From Hyphomicrobiales bacterium (lineage in GTDB: Bacteria > Pseudomonadota > Alphaproteobacteria > Rhizobiales > Rhizobiaceae), in assembly GCA_900471925.1 (NCBI GenBank), contig UCGV01000003.1, positions 361,442 to 425,441 on the forward strand: a stretch of 64,000 bases of DNA. Direction: 5' to 3'. Positions 1-9,123 of the stretch are shown in pieces. A model generated the notes under the pieces. It was not told where the DNA came from, made no database searches, and saw only the letters and a list, made by a program, of their open reading frames with translations. Both the position numbers and the translations under genes were made by a program. Position 1 is the stretch's first letter, and every line of letters starts with the position of its first letter.

Positions 1-449
1 ATATTGCGCTTCTCGATATCATCGAGCCCGCCGACGAGATCGATCACCTCGCCTGCCGCGTTGGCGTAAAGTGCATTGATGGTGAGGTCGCGCCGTTCCG
101 CATCCGACTGCCAGTCAGTGCTGAAAGCGACCTTGGCGTGGCGACCGTCCGTTTCGACATCGGTGCGCAGCGTCGTCACCTCGAAGGGCCTGCCGTCGAT
201 AACAAGGGTTACCGTGCCGTGAGCGATGCCTGTCGGCACTGCCTTGATGCCGGCTTTCGCCGCCCGTTCGATCACCGCTTCGGGCAGAAGTGTTGTGGCA
301 ATATCGATATCGGCGACGGCAAGTCCCATCAGGCTGTTGCGCACCGCACCGCCGACCACGCGCCCTTCCCCGCCATCGGCGTTGAGCAGCGCAAAGACCC
401 GGCCGAGCGCCGGATCCGAAAACCATGCCTGGTCGGCAACAGAGGTCAT
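1..449 (-). CDS. cca: CCA tRNA nucleotidyltransferase (5' part only)
   Basis: The gene runs off the left edge, so only about the first 149 residues are visible. The product adds or repairs the 3' CCA end of tRNAs in the cytoplasm. The N-terminal nucleotidyltransferase signature is present: RVVGGAVRNSLMG followed by the metal-binding DIDIAT (D-x-D), then RRDLTINALYAN, typical of class II CCA-adding/poly(A) polymerase family enzymes. The ATG overlaps the TGA of the upstream NUDIX gene (ATGA), so the two are probably translationally coupled. The C-terminal half cannot be assessed. A poly(A) polymerase is an alternative, but alphaproteobacteria normally carry one such gene, annotated as CCA-adding. 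Confidence 0.93.
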   Translation of the reverse strand, partial: MTSVADQAWFSDPALGRVFALLNADGGEGRVVGGAVRNSLMGLAVADIDIATTLLPEAVIERAAKAGIKAVPTGIAHGTVTLVIDGRPFEVTTLRTDVETDGRHAKVAFSTDWQSDAERRDLTINALYANAAGEVIDLVGGLDDIEKRN

Positions 450-1096
450 GCATAAAGCCTTTCATAGAGCGTGCGGACGATGCCGGCGGTGATGCCCCAG
501 ATCATTCGCGTTTCATAGGGCATGCGGTAGAAATGCCGGTCGATGCCATCGACCACGCGCTTGTCCCTGTTGTGATTGGCCGGGTTCATCAGGAAGGACA
601 GCGGCACTTCGAAAACATCGGCCACTTCTGTCGGGTTAGGTTGCAGCGAAAATCCGCGGCTGACGACAGCCAGAACCGGCGTGATGCGAAAACCCGTTGA
701 CGAAAGATAGTTCGGCAGTCGCCCGACCGTTTCCACGTAGCTGCCGGCAAGGCCGATCTCCTCTTCCGTCTCGCGGATCGCGGCCATCTCGGGCGAAATA
801 TCATCGGGATCGATCGAGCCGCCCGGAAAGGAAATCTGGCCGGAATGCTTGCGCAGCGTCGCCGTGCGCTGGGTGAAGATTACCTTGGCCTCCTCACCGT
901 CATCCACGACGGGCACCAATACCGCCGCATCGCGCAGCTTCAGCGTCTCGACGAAAGCGACGATATCAGGATTGAGGACGTGATCGCCGTGATCGCGCCA
1001 GGCATGATCAATCGGCGCACCAACCTGCTGGAGCGCACGTCGGCGGAATTCGGCAGCCGAATACGGTGGGTATGTCGTGTTGATCGCGTCACTCAT
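446..1096 (-). CDS. NUDIX hydrolase, CoA pyrophosphatase type
   Basis: 216 residues. It carries the UPF0035 signature just before the NUDIX box (QRTATLRKHSGQISFPGG, residues about 76-93), which marks the CoA pyrophosphatase subgroup, and a complete NUDIX box (G..REtEEEIGL, about 92-116) with the catalytic RE..EE residues. Such enzymes hydrolyse CoA or acyl-CoA to 3',5'-ADP and phosphopantetheine; the exact substrate here is inferred from the family. The start overlaps the stop of the upstream DUF1285 gene and its stop overlaps the cca start, so the three form one tight operon. Confidence 0.9.
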   Translation of the reverse strand: MSDAINTTYPPYSAAEFRRRALQQVGAPIDHAWRDHGDHVLNPDIVAFVETLKLRDAAVLVPVVDDGEEAKVIFTQRTATLRKHSGQISFPGGSIDPDDISPEMAAIRETEEEIGLAGSYVETVGRLPNYLSSTGFRITPVLAVVSRGFSLQPNPTEVADVFEVPLSFLMNPANHNRDKRVVDGIDRHFYRMPYETRMIWGITAGIVRTLYERLYA

Positions 1097-1716
1097 CGGG
1101 AGGCTGCTTCCAGTTCGTCGGCCGGCATGATCGGAAAGGTCTCGCCGCCGGAGCGGACGACGAACATCTCCCTGCCGGCGACCTCGGCCACCTCGCCGAG
1201 TTCGACCAGCTCATACATCACCGCACGTGACACCAGTGCTTCAAGCCGGCCACGCACATGCAGGTAGGGCTTCAATTCGTCATCCCCGGCATGATCCGGG
1301 AAACGCAGTGGATGATCCCTGCCGGCTTCGATGATATCGCCGACATTTGTGCGGAAGGTCAGAACCTGTTGGCCATCCCGCTCGCTCGCATTCATCTCGA
1401 CAGCAACAAACGGCGCGTCGACGACCCGGATGCCGACCTTTTCCACAGGAGTTACGAGATAGGTCTTGCCGTCCTCGTCTTTCAGCAGAACGGTCGAAAA
1501 AAGCTGCACCAGCGGCATCCGGCCGATCGGCGTGCCCATATAGAACCACGTGCCATCCGCCCGGATCTCCATGTCGATATCGCCGCAAAAGGGCGGATTC
1601 CACTTCTCGACGGGCGGCAATCCGCGACTTTTGCCGGATTTCGCCTCGGAAGCGCGCGAAATCAGCGCGGCAAGCCCCGCTGCATCCGCCACATGCTTCA
1701 TTTCCTCGGCTGCCAT
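1093..1716 (-). CDS. DUF1285 domain-containing protein
   Basis: 207 residues, no signal peptide or membrane segment. Sequence features (PPVEKWNPPFCGDIDMEIRADG, WFYMGTPIGR, LVTPVEKVGIRVVDAPFVAVE) match the DUF1285 family, soluble two-domain proteins of unknown role. It is the first gene of the DUF1285-NUDIX-cca operon and shares ATGA with the NUDIX gene. The ATG at 1716 gives a full-length family member; an alternative ATG lies five codons downstream. The function is unknown; the conserved linkage with CoA/tRNA enzymes is only suggestive. Confidence 0.88.
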   Translation of the reverse strand: MAAEEMKHVADAAGLAALISRASEAKSGKSRGLPPVEKWNPPFCGDIDMEIRADGTWFYMGTPIGRMPLVQLFSTVLLKDEDGKTYLVTPVEKVGIRVVDAPFVAVEMNASERDGQQVLTFRTNVGDIIEAGRDHPLRFPDHAGDDELKPYLHVRGRLEALVSRAVMYELVELGEVAEVAGREMFVVRSGGETFPIMPADELEAASR

Positions 1717-1881
1717 TCTTCTGTCCCGGTTTGCTTTTAACGAAATAAGTCACGAGATAGTCATTTGAAACAAACTTGTCAGCCCGCAACATCTTCATAA
1801 CTGTATCGGGTATGAGGCACGCCTATTAAAGTCAGACGATTCGCAGCCGAATGATTTCAGCCGTTGGAGATGCCCGTGGGT

Positions 1882-2886
1882 ATGATCAAGACCGAAGCCA
1901 GCCTCGATGAACAGGCGATTGTCGCCGCCGCAGAAAGAGCGCTTTCCGATATCGCCGCCATCCGCACGGAAGTTTCCAAGGTTATCTTCGGTCAGGAAAG
2001 CGTGGTCGAAAACACGCTTCTCGCCGTTCTCTCCGGTGGTCATGCCCTTCTCGTCGGTGTTCCCGGCCTTGCCAAGACGAGGCTTGTAACAACGCTCGGC
2101 GAAGTTCTCGGCCTTGCCGCAAACCGCATCCAGTTCACGCCGGACCTGATGCCTTCGGATATTCTCGGTTCCGAAGTGATGGACCAGGACGAGAGCGGAC
2201 GCCGCTCCTTCCGTTTCGTCAAGGGACCGGTCTTCGCCCAGCTTCTGATGGCCGACGAAATCAACCGCGCTTCGCCGCGTACGCAGTCCGCGCTGCTGCA
2301 GGCCATGCAGGAATATCACATCACCATCGCCGGCCAGCGCTACGATCTGCCCTCGCCCTTCCACGTCCTGGCAACGCAGAACCCGCTGGAACAGGAAGGC
2401 ACCTATCCGCTTCCGGAAGCCCAGCTCGACCGCTTCCTGCTGCAGGTCGACGTCAACTATCCCGAGCTTGCCGCAGAGCGGCAGATCCTTCTGGAAACCA
2501 CGGGCCTGACGGAAACCAGGCCCGAACCGGTCATCGATGCCGCCCGCCTCTCGGAAATCCAGACGCTGGTGCGCCAGATGCCGGTCAGCGATACCGTCGT
2601 CGACGCCATCCTCTCGCTGGTGCGCTCCGCCCGTCCGGGCCAGGGCAATGCCTCAACCGACAAGAATGTCGCCTGGGGCCCAGGCCCGCGTGCCGGCCAG
2701 GCGCTGATGCTATGCGCCCGCGCCCGTGCGCTTTACGAAGGCCGCCTGGCGCCCTCGCTCGACGATATCTATGCGCTCGCCGAACCCATCCTCCAGCACC
2801 GCATGGCGCTGACCTTCGCCGCGCGTGCCGAAGGCATGTCGGTGCGCGACGTCATCGCCGGACTGGTCAAGCAGGCAAAGGGATAA
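1882..2886 (+). CDS. moxR: MoxR family AAA+ ATPase
   Basis: About 334 residues. Walker A is GVPGLAKT (about 59-66), Walker B LLMADE (about 121-126), followed by INRASPRTQSALLQAMQE and the sensor region ATQNPLEQEGTYPLPEAQLDRF, all diagnostic of MoxR ATPases. These act as chaperone-like motors that work with VWA or DUF58 partners, and a DUF58 gene follows 13 bases after its stop. I prefer the ATG at 1882, with GGAGA 11 bases upstream; a TTG at 1864 and an ATG at 1870 are in frame and cannot be excluded. It is the first gene of a five-gene run on this strand. Confidence 0.93.
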   Translation: MIKTEASLDEQAIVAAAERALSDIAAIRTEVSKVIFGQESVVENTLLAVLSGGHALLVGVPGLAKTRLVTTLGEVLGLAANRIQFTPDLMPSDILGSEVMDQDESGRRSFRFVKGPVFAQLLMADEINRASPRTQSALLQAMQEYHITIAGQRYDLPSPFHVLATQNPLEQEGTYPLPEAQLDRFLLQVDVNYPELAAERQILLETTGLTETRPEPVIDAARLSEIQTLVRQMPVSDTVVDAILSLVRSARPGQGNASTDKNVAWGPGPRAGQALMLCARARALYEGRLAPSLDDIYALAEPILQHRMALTFAARAEGMSVRDVIAGLVKQAKG

Positions 2887-2899
2887 GGAAGCGCTGCGC

Positions 2900-3820
2900 G
2901 TGGCATCCATCGGACAGATCGTCAATCCGACACCCGGCAGCGATGCCCTCTCCCGCGCAAGGCAGCGGGCTGCCCTCGTGCCGGATTGCCTGGTCGAAGC
3001 CAAGCGTATCGCCAACACCGTGATTGCCGGCTGGCATGGCCGCCGCAAGCGCGGCATCGGCGAGAATTTCTGGCAGTTCCGCCCCTATAGCGAAGGCGAA
3101 AGCCTGTCTCGCATCGACTGGCGCCGCTCGGCCCGAGACGACCATACCTATGTCCGCGACCGCGAATGGGAAGCCGCCCATACGATCTGGCTCTGGGCCG
3201 ACATGTCGCCCTCGATGATGTTCAAGTCGAGCTATGGCAGCGTATCGAAGGAAAGCAGGGCGCTGGTCATAATGCTGGCACTGGCCGAAATCCTCGCCCG
3301 CTCCGGTGAGCGCATCGGCTGCCCCGGCGTGATGGAGCCGGTCTCCGCCCGTAACGCGGCCGAACGGCTGGCGACAGCACTGATGCACGCCCCGCTGTCC
3401 GGCGGCATGCCTGAGACCGCGATGGTGCGTGGCTGGAGCGATCTGATCCTCATCGGTGACTTCCTCGATGATGCGCCCGCCATCATGAGCCGCCTCGGCC
3501 CATTGGCCCGCCGTGGCCTGCGCGGCCATGTCGTCGAGATCGCCGACCCGGCCGAGGAAATCTTCCCCTATAACGGCCGTACCGAATTCACCGATCCGGA
3601 AACCGGCGAAAGGCTGACCTCCGGCCGGGCCGAAAGCCTGCGTGAAGCCTATACGGCAGCCTATCTTGCCCGCCGCGAAAATCTCGGCCAGTCGCTGCGC
3701 CACCTCGGCTGGACCTTCGTCAGCCACCGCACCGATCATCTGGCGTCCGAAGCCCTGGTTGCCGTCCATATGTACCTTTCCGGAATGCCGGCAAAGGCGA
3801 CGCATGGAGGGCAGTTTTGA
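2900..3820 (+). CDS. DUF58 domain-containing protein
   Basis: 306 residues from a GTG preceded by AAGGAA at a spacing of about nine; the open frame extends further upstream into moxR, but that part looks non-coding. It shows the DUF58 core (GRRKRGIGENFWQFRPYSEGESLSRIDWRRSARDD), followed by a VWA-like half with WADMSPSMMF resembling the MIDAS DxSxS. DUF58 proteins are the usual partners of MoxR ATPases. Its stop overlaps the TTG start of the next gene (TTGA). It is predicted to be cytoplasmic; the role is inferred from partnership, not known. Confidence 0.9.
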   Translation: MASIGQIVNPTPGSDALSRARQRAALVPDCLVEAKRIANTVIAGWHGRRKRGIGENFWQFRPYSEGESLSRIDWRRSARDDHTYVRDREWEAAHTIWLWADMSPSMMFKSSYGSVSKESRALVIMLALAEILARSGERIGCPGVMEPVSARNAAERLATALMHAPLSGGMPETAMVRGWSDLILIGDFLDDAPAIMSRLGPLARRGLRGHVVEIADPAEEIFPYNGRTEFTDPETGERLTSGRAESLREAYTAAYLARRENLGQSLRHLGWTFVSHRTDHLASEALVAVHMYLSGMPAKATHGGQF

Positions 3821-6630
3821 ACGCGCTTCCCTTCGCCTTTGCCTATCCCGCCATCCTCGGCGCACTGATTGCCCTGCCCGTCATCTGGTGGCTGCTGCGG
3901 CTCACCCCGCCGCGCCCTCAGGCGGAAGTCTTCCCGCCGCTGAAAATCCTGGCCACGGTGTTGAAGCGCGAGGAAACGCCGGCGCAAAGCCCCTGGTGGC
4001 TGACGCTGCTGCGCATGCTGCTCGCAGCCGCCATCATCTTCGCGATCGCCGATCCGGTGTTCAATCCGCGTACCAGCTCGCTCGCATCGGGCGGTCCGCT
4101 CGTCCTCTTCGTCGATAACAGCTGGGCTTCGGCGCCCGATTGGGAGCGCCGCGTCCAGACGGCCGACGCGCTGATAGACGATGCCGAATCCGCAGGTGCC
4201 ATCGTCTCGATCGCCTTCACTGCCGAGCAGACCAATGACGCCACGCCGGGCACCGCTGCGGCTGCCCGCGAAAAGCTGCGCGCCGCCGAGCCGAAACCAC
4301 TCGTGCCCGATCGCCAGCGCGCATTCGAGGCGCTGCGCGCCGCCCTCAACGGCACGCATCCGGGTACGCTGGCCTTTCTCACCGACGGCACGGCAAGCAG
4401 CGACAACGATGCCCCGGTTCGCCAGCTTTCCGATCTTCAGCCCGCCGAGCTTCGTGTCATCGAAGGTGATGCCGCTCAGACGGTCGCCATATCAGGCGCC
4501 ACCAATACGGCCGATGCGATGACGGTGAAGGTGACGCGTCTCGCCCCAGGCGGACCAGCCTCTGTCCCCCTCAACGCGCAGGATGCACAGGGTCGCGTAA
4601 TCGCCACTGGCCGGGCCGATTTCGCCGCAGGCCAGACCTCGGTCAATGCCGGCATTTCGGCTCCGTTCGAGATGCGCAACGATTTCGCCCGTGTCAGCAT
4701 CAATACCGGTGCCACGGCAGGCGCCGTGCATCTGCTCGATGATGCCTTCAAGCGCCGCAGGGTCGTGCTCCTGTCCGGCGAAAGCGGCGATGAATTCCAG
4801 CCGCTGCTCTCGCCGCTCTACTACATCCAGCGGGCGCTTGAGCCCTATGCCGATCTGGTGCGCCCGAGCGATGCCGATCTGTCGGTTGCCATTCCCAAGC
4901 TGCTTGCCAACAATCCCTCTGTTATCATCATGGCCGATATCGGTCGCCTGCCGGAAGATACCTATGCGCCGCTGCAGCGCTGGATATCGAACGGCGGTAT
5001 GCTGCTGCGGTTTGCCGGCCCGCGCCTCGCCGCTGCACCGGCCGAAGATCCGCTGATCCCGGTGACACTGCGCCAGGGCGAACGCGCGCTCGGCGGCAGC
5101 CTCTCATGGAGCGAACCGCAGGCGCTTGCCGAATTCCCGAACTTCGGCCCCTTCGCCGGCATAGCGCGCCCGACCGACGTGACGGTTAACCGCCAGGTAC
5201 TGGCGGAGCCGACGCCCGATCTTGCCGAACGCACCTGGGCGAGCCTTGCCGATGGCACGCCGCTCGTGACCATGAACAAGATGAATGCCGGCCAGATCGT
5301 GCTCTTCCATGTCAGCGCCGAAGCGACCTGGTCGAACCTGCCGATCTCGGGCACATTCGTTGAAATGCTGCGCCACCTAATCCAGATCTCACGCTCGGGC
5401 GGCGTGACCTCCGAGGCAACGGGAAATGCCCGTGTTGCCGAAACCCTGCCGCCTTTCCGCATGCTGACGGCGAAGGGAACGCTGGTCACGGAAACCGGCA
5501 ATGCCCGTCCGCTTATCCCGAACGCCAAGGCAGCGCCGGTAGCAAATTTCGATAATCCCCCCGGCCTTTACGGTTCCGAGGATGGTTTTGCGGCACTCAA
5601 CGTCCTGCCTGACAATGCGGACCTGAAGCCTCTCGACATGGCCGGCGTCAATGTCGTACGCGCCGGCCTTGTCGGCGGCGAGAGTTGGTCGGCCAAGCCG
5701 CTGCTGTTCTTCATCGCCTTCCTGCTGCTTCTCGCCGACAGCCTGATCGTGCTCTTCATGAATGGCGCCTTCTCCCGTATGCGGCCACGTGCGCGTACTG
5801 TGGCGACGATTGCAGTGGCGCTTGCCGCCGGCCTCATGCTGCGGCCGGATATGCTGCGCGCCAACGATAGCCAGCCGGGCGACGACATCATCATGCAGCG
5901 GCTGGACAATACCCATCTCGCCTATGTCGTGACCGGTGAGCAGGATGTAGACAATATTTCCGAACAGGGGCTCAACGGCCTCACGCAGTTCCTGACCTAT
6001 CGCACCACGCTGGAACCGGCCCCGCCCATCGGCCTCGATCTCACCAAGGACGAACTCGCCTTCTACCCGATCATCTACTGGCCGATCTCCGCGACAGCGC
6101 CGATGCCGTCCAATGCCGCGATCAGCCGTATCGACGCCTATATGCGCAACGGCGGCACAGTGCTTTTCGATACACGCGACCAGATCGACTCGCTCGACGG
6201 CGGCGGCGACACGACGGCGAACGGCCAGCGCCTGCAGCAGATCCTCGCCAATCTCGACATTCCGCCGCTGGAACCCGTGCCGCATGATCACGTCCTGACC
6301 AAGTCCTTCTATCTTCTATCGAGCTTTCCCGGCCGCTACACCGGCAGTCCGCTCTGGATCGAGGCACGGCAGAACAGCCAGACCAACGGCAACAAACCTG
6401 CTGTTGCCGCAGACGGCGTTTCGCCGATCCTGATCACGGCAAACGACTTTGCCGGCGCCTGGGCCGTAGACGAGAATGAAATGCCGGTGCTTCCGACCGT
6501 GCCGCCGGATGAAACGCAGCGCGAATACGCCTTCCGCGCCGGCGTCAACATCATGATGTATATGCTGACCGGCAACTACAAGACGGACCAGGTCCACGTG
6601 CCCGACCTGCTCGAACGGCTGGGGCAATGA
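3817..6630 (+). CDS. DUF4159 / BatA-like N-terminal membrane protein
   Basis: 937 residues. The N-terminus resembles the aerotolerance-regulator (BatA) N-terminal region: a first membrane helix near residues 8-27, a short cytoplasmic stretch, then a second helix near 65-80. A long extracytoplasmic VWA/amidotransferase-like section follows, then two helices near 625-685, and a C-terminal DUF4159 domain (TFLTYRT-like, LDLTKDELAFYPIIYWPI, GGTVLFDTRD). The TTG start overlaps the previous stop and has a strong GGAGG about eight bases upstream, which supports it. It sits centrally in the MoxR-DUF58 cluster; its biochemical role is unknown, with envelope integrity or stress a family-level guess. Confidence 0.88.
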   Translation: MNALPFAFAYPAILGALIALPVIWWLLRLTPPRPQAEVFPPLKILATVLKREETPAQSPWWLTLLRMLLAAAIIFAIADPVFNPRTSSLASGGPLVLFVDNSWASAPDWERRVQTADALIDDAESAGAIVSIAFTAEQTNDATPGTAAAAREKLRAAEPKPLVPDRQRAFEALRAALNGTHPGTLAFLTDGTASSDNDAPVRQLSDLQPAELRVIEGDAAQTVAISGATNTADAMTVKVTRLAPGGPASVPLNAQDAQGRVIATGRADFAAGQTSVNAGISAPFEMRNDFARVSINTGATAGAVHLLDDAFKRRRVVLLSGESGDEFQPLLSPLYYIQRALEPYADLVRPSDADLSVAIPKLLANNPSVIIMADIGRLPEDTYAPLQRWISNGGMLLRFAGPRLAAAPAEDPLIPVTLRQGERALGGSLSWSEPQALAEFPNFGPFAGIARPTDVTVNRQVLAEPTPDLAERTWASLADGTPLVTMNKMNAGQIVLFHVSAEATWSNLPISGTFVEMLRHLIQISRSGGVTSEATGNARVAETLPPFRMLTAKGTLVTETGNARPLIPNAKAAPVANFDNPPGLYGSEDGFAALNVLPDNADLKPLDMAGVNVVRAGLVGGESWSAKPLLFFIAFLLLLADSLIVLFMNGAFSRMRPRARTVATIAVALAAGLMLRPDMLRANDSQPGDDIIMQRLDNTHLAYVVTGEQDVDNISEQGLNGLTQFLTYRTTLEPAPPIGLDLTKDELAFYPIIYWPISATAPMPSNAAISRIDAYMRNGGTVLFDTRDQIDSLDGGGDTTANGQRLQQILANLDIPPLEPVPHDHVLTKSFYLLSSFPGRYTGSPLWIEARQNSQTNGNKPAVAADGVSPILITANDFAGAWAVDENEMPVLPTVPPDETQREYAFRAGVNIMMYMLTGNYKTDQVHVPDLLERLGQ

Positions 6631-6631
6631 C

Positions 6632-8704
6632 ATGACGCTCGATTATTCGCCCTTCCTGCCCTGGCCCTATCTCGCGGTTCTGACCGGCATCGCTCTCTTG
6701 ATCGCTGCCTTCGCAATCTGGCGCGGCATTCGCGGCGCCTGGATCCGCACCGTGGCCGCCCTTGCGCTTCTCGCCGCCCTTGCCAATCCTGTGCTGCTGC
6801 AGGAAGACCGCGATCAGCTTTCGACCATCGTTCCCGTCATAGTCGACCGCAGCCAGAGCCAGCAGACGGCCGGCCGCATGGAGATGACGGATGAGGCGCT
6901 GGCAACGCTGAAGACCCAGCTTGCCCGTTTTCCGCAGATCGAGCCCCGTTTCGTCGATGTGAACGAGGACCGCAATTCGGACATGCCCTCCACGCGCCTC
7001 TTCGATGCGCTCTCGGCCTCGATCGCCGACGTTCCGCCCTCGCGTGTCGGCGGTGCGATCATGCTCACCGATGGCGAAGTGCATGACGTTCCCGGCGTCA
7101 ACCAGGCGCTCGGCTTCGATGCGCCGATCCACGGCCTGATCACCGGCAAGCCCAACGAATTCGACCGCCGCATCGAGGTCATCAAGGCGCCGCGCTTCGG
7201 CATCGTCAACGAGGAGCAGCAGCTCGTGCTGCGCGTCTTCGACGACGGCCCGAGCCCCGGCGGCGTGGCCAATGTGACGGTGCGCCTGAATGGCGACGAG
7301 ATCGCCACCCTGCAGGCGACACCCGGCCAGGACACGCCCTTCTCCTTCAAGGTGACGCGCGGCGGTCCCAACGTGCTGGAATTCTCCGTCGCCGGCATTC
7401 CGGGCGAAGTGACCGACGCCAATAACCGCGCCGTGCACATTATCGACGGTATCCGCCAGAACCTGCGCGTCCTCCTCGTTTCGGGTGAACCTCATGCCGG
7501 CGAGCGCGCCTGGCGCAATCTTCTGAAATCGGACGCCTCGGTCGATCTCGTCCATTTCACAATTCTGCGTCCGCCGGAAAAGCAGGACGGCACGCCGATC
7601 AACGAGTTGTCGCTGATCGCCTTCCCGACCCGCGAGCTCTTCGTCGACAAGATCAAGGATTTCGACCTGATCATTTTCGACCGCTATCAGGATCGCGCCA
7701 ATGTCCTGCCGATGCTCTACTACGACAACATCGCGCAATATGTCGAAAATGGCGGTGCGCTGCTGATCGCGGCCGGCCCCGAACACGCGAGCCCGGAATC
7801 GATCGCGATGACGCCGCTTGCCTCCGTGCTGCCGGCGGAGCCGACCGGCCGGATGATCGAGCAGGCCTTCTATCCGCGCCTCTCCGAACAGGGCCGCAAA
7901 CACCCGGTGACCCGCGGGCTCGACGGTTCCGGCGACGAGCCGCCGCATTGGGGTCGCTGGTTCCGCAGCGTCGATGTCGACCGTCCCCAGGGACAGACGG
8001 TCATGGTCGGCGCCGACAACCATCCGCTTCTGGTGCTGAACCGCGCCGGTCAGGGCCGCGTCGCGATGCTGCTTTCCGATCAGGGCTGGCTCTGGGCACG
8101 CGGCTTCGAAGGCGGCGGTCCGCATGTCTCGCTCTATCGTCGTATTGCCCACTGGCTCATGAAGGAACCCGCGCTCGAGGAAGAGGCTCTGACGGCGCGC
8201 ACATCCGGCCGCACGCTGGAAATCACCCGCCAGACGATCGGCGATGCGCCGGGCGATGCTGTCGTTCGCTATCCCTCGGGCAAGACCGAGAACCTGCCGC
8301 TGACGCAGACCGAGCCCGGCCTCTACAAGGCCGAAAAGCGCATGGACGAAATCGGCCTCTTCGAAATCCGCAACGGCGATCTGACGACGCTTGCCCATGT
8401 CGGCGCCGTCGATGCCCCCGAATTCAAGGCGATGATTTCGACGACGGCGGCGCTGAAGCCGATCACGGACAAAAGCCGCGGTCTCGTGACCCGCATCGTC
8501 AACAATGCCGGCGCCATTGCCGTTCCGCCGATCCTGCCGGTGCGCGGCCAGGTGCGCGTCGCCGACAATGACCGCATGCAGATCCGTATGACCAACGAAA
8601 CCGTACTGAAGGGCATCAACACCCTGCCGCTCTTCGCAGGCTTTGCCGGTGTCGGCATCCTGCTTTTGGCCTTCGGCTCCATGTGGTGGCGCGAGGGGCG
8701 GTAA
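6632..8704 (+). CDS. Large membrane-anchored protein with amidotransferase-like fold
   Basis: 690 residues starting one base after the previous stop. Two N-terminal helices (about 12-32 and 36-55) and one C-terminal helix (about 665-685) flank a large extracytoplasmic part. The middle contains VWA-like IVPVIVDRSQSQ and a glutamine-amidotransferase-like stretch (LLIAAGPEHASPE, HPVTRGLDG, GRVAMLLSDQGWLWARGFEGGG), as in proteins that accompany DUF58/DUF4159 in alphaproteobacteria. I see no obvious catalytic Cys in the amidotransferase-like part, so enzymatic activity is doubtful. Likely a structural or regulatory partner of the preceding protein. Confidence 0.85.
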   Translation: MTLDYSPFLPWPYLAVLTGIALLIAAFAIWRGIRGAWIRTVAALALLAALANPVLLQEDRDQLSTIVPVIVDRSQSQQTAGRMEMTDEALATLKTQLARFPQIEPRFVDVNEDRNSDMPSTRLFDALSASIADVPPSRVGGAIMLTDGEVHDVPGVNQALGFDAPIHGLITGKPNEFDRRIEVIKAPRFGIVNEEQQLVLRVFDDGPSPGGVANVTVRLNGDEIATLQATPGQDTPFSFKVTRGGPNVLEFSVAGIPGEVTDANNRAVHIIDGIRQNLRVLLVSGEPHAGERAWRNLLKSDASVDLVHFTILRPPEKQDGTPINELSLIAFPTRELFVDKIKDFDLIIFDRYQDRANVLPMLYYDNIAQYVENGGALLIAAGPEHASPESIAMTPLASVLPAEPTGRMIEQAFYPRLSEQGRKHPVTRGLDGSGDEPPHWGRWFRSVDVDRPQGQTVMVGADNHPLLVLNRAGQGRVAMLLSDQGWLWARGFEGGGPHVSLYRRIAHWLMKEPALEEEALTARTSGRTLEITRQTIGDAPGDAVVRYPSGKTENLPLTQTEPGLYKAEKRMDEIGLFEIRNGDLTTLAHVGAVDAPEFKAMISTTAALKPITDKSRGLVTRIVNNAGAIAVPPILPVRGQVRVADNDRMQIRMTNETVLKGINTLPLFAGFAGVGILLLAFGSMWWREGR

Positions 8705-8706
8705 GC

Positions 8707-9123
8707 ATGCCCGAATTCGAGCTCACCGCTTCACCATCGCCGGAAGAGCTCGCCGTCATCAGCGATGGCCTGACGGCTTTCAACACGCAAGATGTCGGTC
8801 CGTCCGAACGGCAGGTGCTTGCCGTTCTGATCCGCGACACAGATGGCAAGGTGTCCGGCGGCCTCTCCGGCTACACCGCCTGGGGCTGGCTCTTCGTACA
8901 GTTACTCTACATACCCGACACGCTGCGCGGCAGCGGTATGGCCGGCAAGATCCTTGCGAAGGCGGAAGAGGAAGCCATCGCCCGCGGTTGCCGGGGCGCT
9001 TGGATTGATACGTTCAATCCGCAGGCGCTCAGCGCCTATCTGCGCCAGGGTTATGAAATTTTCGGCGAATTGCCTGACTTCCCCGAGGGGCGGACACGGA
9101 CATTCCTGAAGAAGATGTTCTGA
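8707..9123 (+). CDS. GNAT family N-acetyltransferase
   Basis: 138 residues, two bases after the previous stop, so probably the last gene of the MoxR cluster. The acetyl-CoA-binding motif A region is LYIPDTLRGSGMAGKILAKAEEEA (R-x-x-G-x-A), followed by ARGCRGAWIDTFNPQALSAYLRQGYEIFGEL, typical of small GNAT acetyltransferases. The substrate cannot be inferred. The ATG at 8707 is preferred over an upstream in-frame GTG because it follows the preceding stop without overlap. Confidence 0.88.
   Translation: MPEFELTASPSPEELAVISDGLTAFNTQDVGPSERQVLAVLIRDTDGKVSGGLSGYTAWGWLFVQLLYIPDTLRGSGMAGKILAKAEEEAIARGCRGAWIDTFNPQALSAYLRQGYEIFGELPDFPEGRTRTFLKKMF

Noticed and set aside
6551..8398. Long minus-strand open frame (615 codons) opposite the second large membrane protein gene
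   Set aside because: It is an antisense reading of a GC-rich coding gene; it lacks SD, family motifs and sensible composition, while the plus-strand frame has full motifs and abuts neighbours.
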